From Prolixibacteraceae bacterium (GTDB lineage: Bacteria; Bacteroidota; Bacteroidia; Bacteroidales; Prolixibacteraceae), in NCBI GenBank assembly GCA_016931875.1, contig JAFGDX010000269.1, positions 1-5,675 on the forward strand: 5,675 nucleotides of DNA. The letters run 5' to 3'. Position 1 is the first letter of the stretch. Each line of letters starts with the position of its first letter. Below, piece after piece: positions 5,663 through 5,675 of this stretch. Under the pieces are notes generated by a model. The model was given only the letters and a program-made list of their open reading frames with translations. It was not told where the DNA came from and searched no databases. Position numbers and translations under genes: made by a program.

Positions 5663-5675
5663 CGCGAAGCTTTTA

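Noticed and set aside
5663..5675. Last 13 bases after ispG
   Set aside because: Too short to hold a recognisable terminator or gene start.

Overview
The window looks like a piece of a Bacteroidota chromosome, most likely from the order Bacteroidales or a near relative. The genus cannot be fixed from this sequence. Four signs agree. MetK has Bacteroidota-style extra segments. IspG is the long three-domain form. The ABC ATPase is GldA-like, a family of this phylum. The clearest promoter boxes all match the Bacteroidota -7 consensus TAnnTTTG. Most of the content is core metabolism. I see no insertion sequence, CRISPR array, tRNA or rRNA.

Layout, left to right. (1) Positions 1-46 hold the first 15 codons of an unidentified minus-strand gene. 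(2) A strong intrinsic terminator at 136-168 closes the metK transcript. (3) metK (S-adenosylmethionine synthetase) lies on the minus strand at 198-1451. (4) A 397-base divergent intergenic region (1452-1848) carries the metK leader, which contains a SAM-II (SAM-alpha) type riboswitch aptamer at 1544-1597 directly behind a TAnnTTTG promoter box. It also holds a repeated GTGAAT motif and the promoter of the next gene. (5) An AT-rich gene at 1849-2709 (+) encodes an uncharacterised lipoprotein whose second half reads like FTP plus PepSY propeptide-type modules. (6) gldA-like gene, minus strand, 2799-3713, convergent with the lipoprotein gene. (7) An 89-base divergent promoter region with a clear -7 box in each direction. 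(8) ispG (+), 3803-5662, complete.

How they work together: there is no operon in the window. Each complete gene has its own promoter and they alternate in orientation, so physical linkage says little about shared function. The only regulatory circuit visible is feedback: MetK makes SAM, and its own leader appears to sense SAM. The metK leader is the most interesting part of the window. The aptamer match is strong by eye. Downstream of it are complementary segments (a second CAATC-type strand, a second GATTG-type strand and an anti-Shine-Dalgarno segment) that suggest, but do not prove, how binding could be converted into control. I found no evidence for a new multi-gene system.
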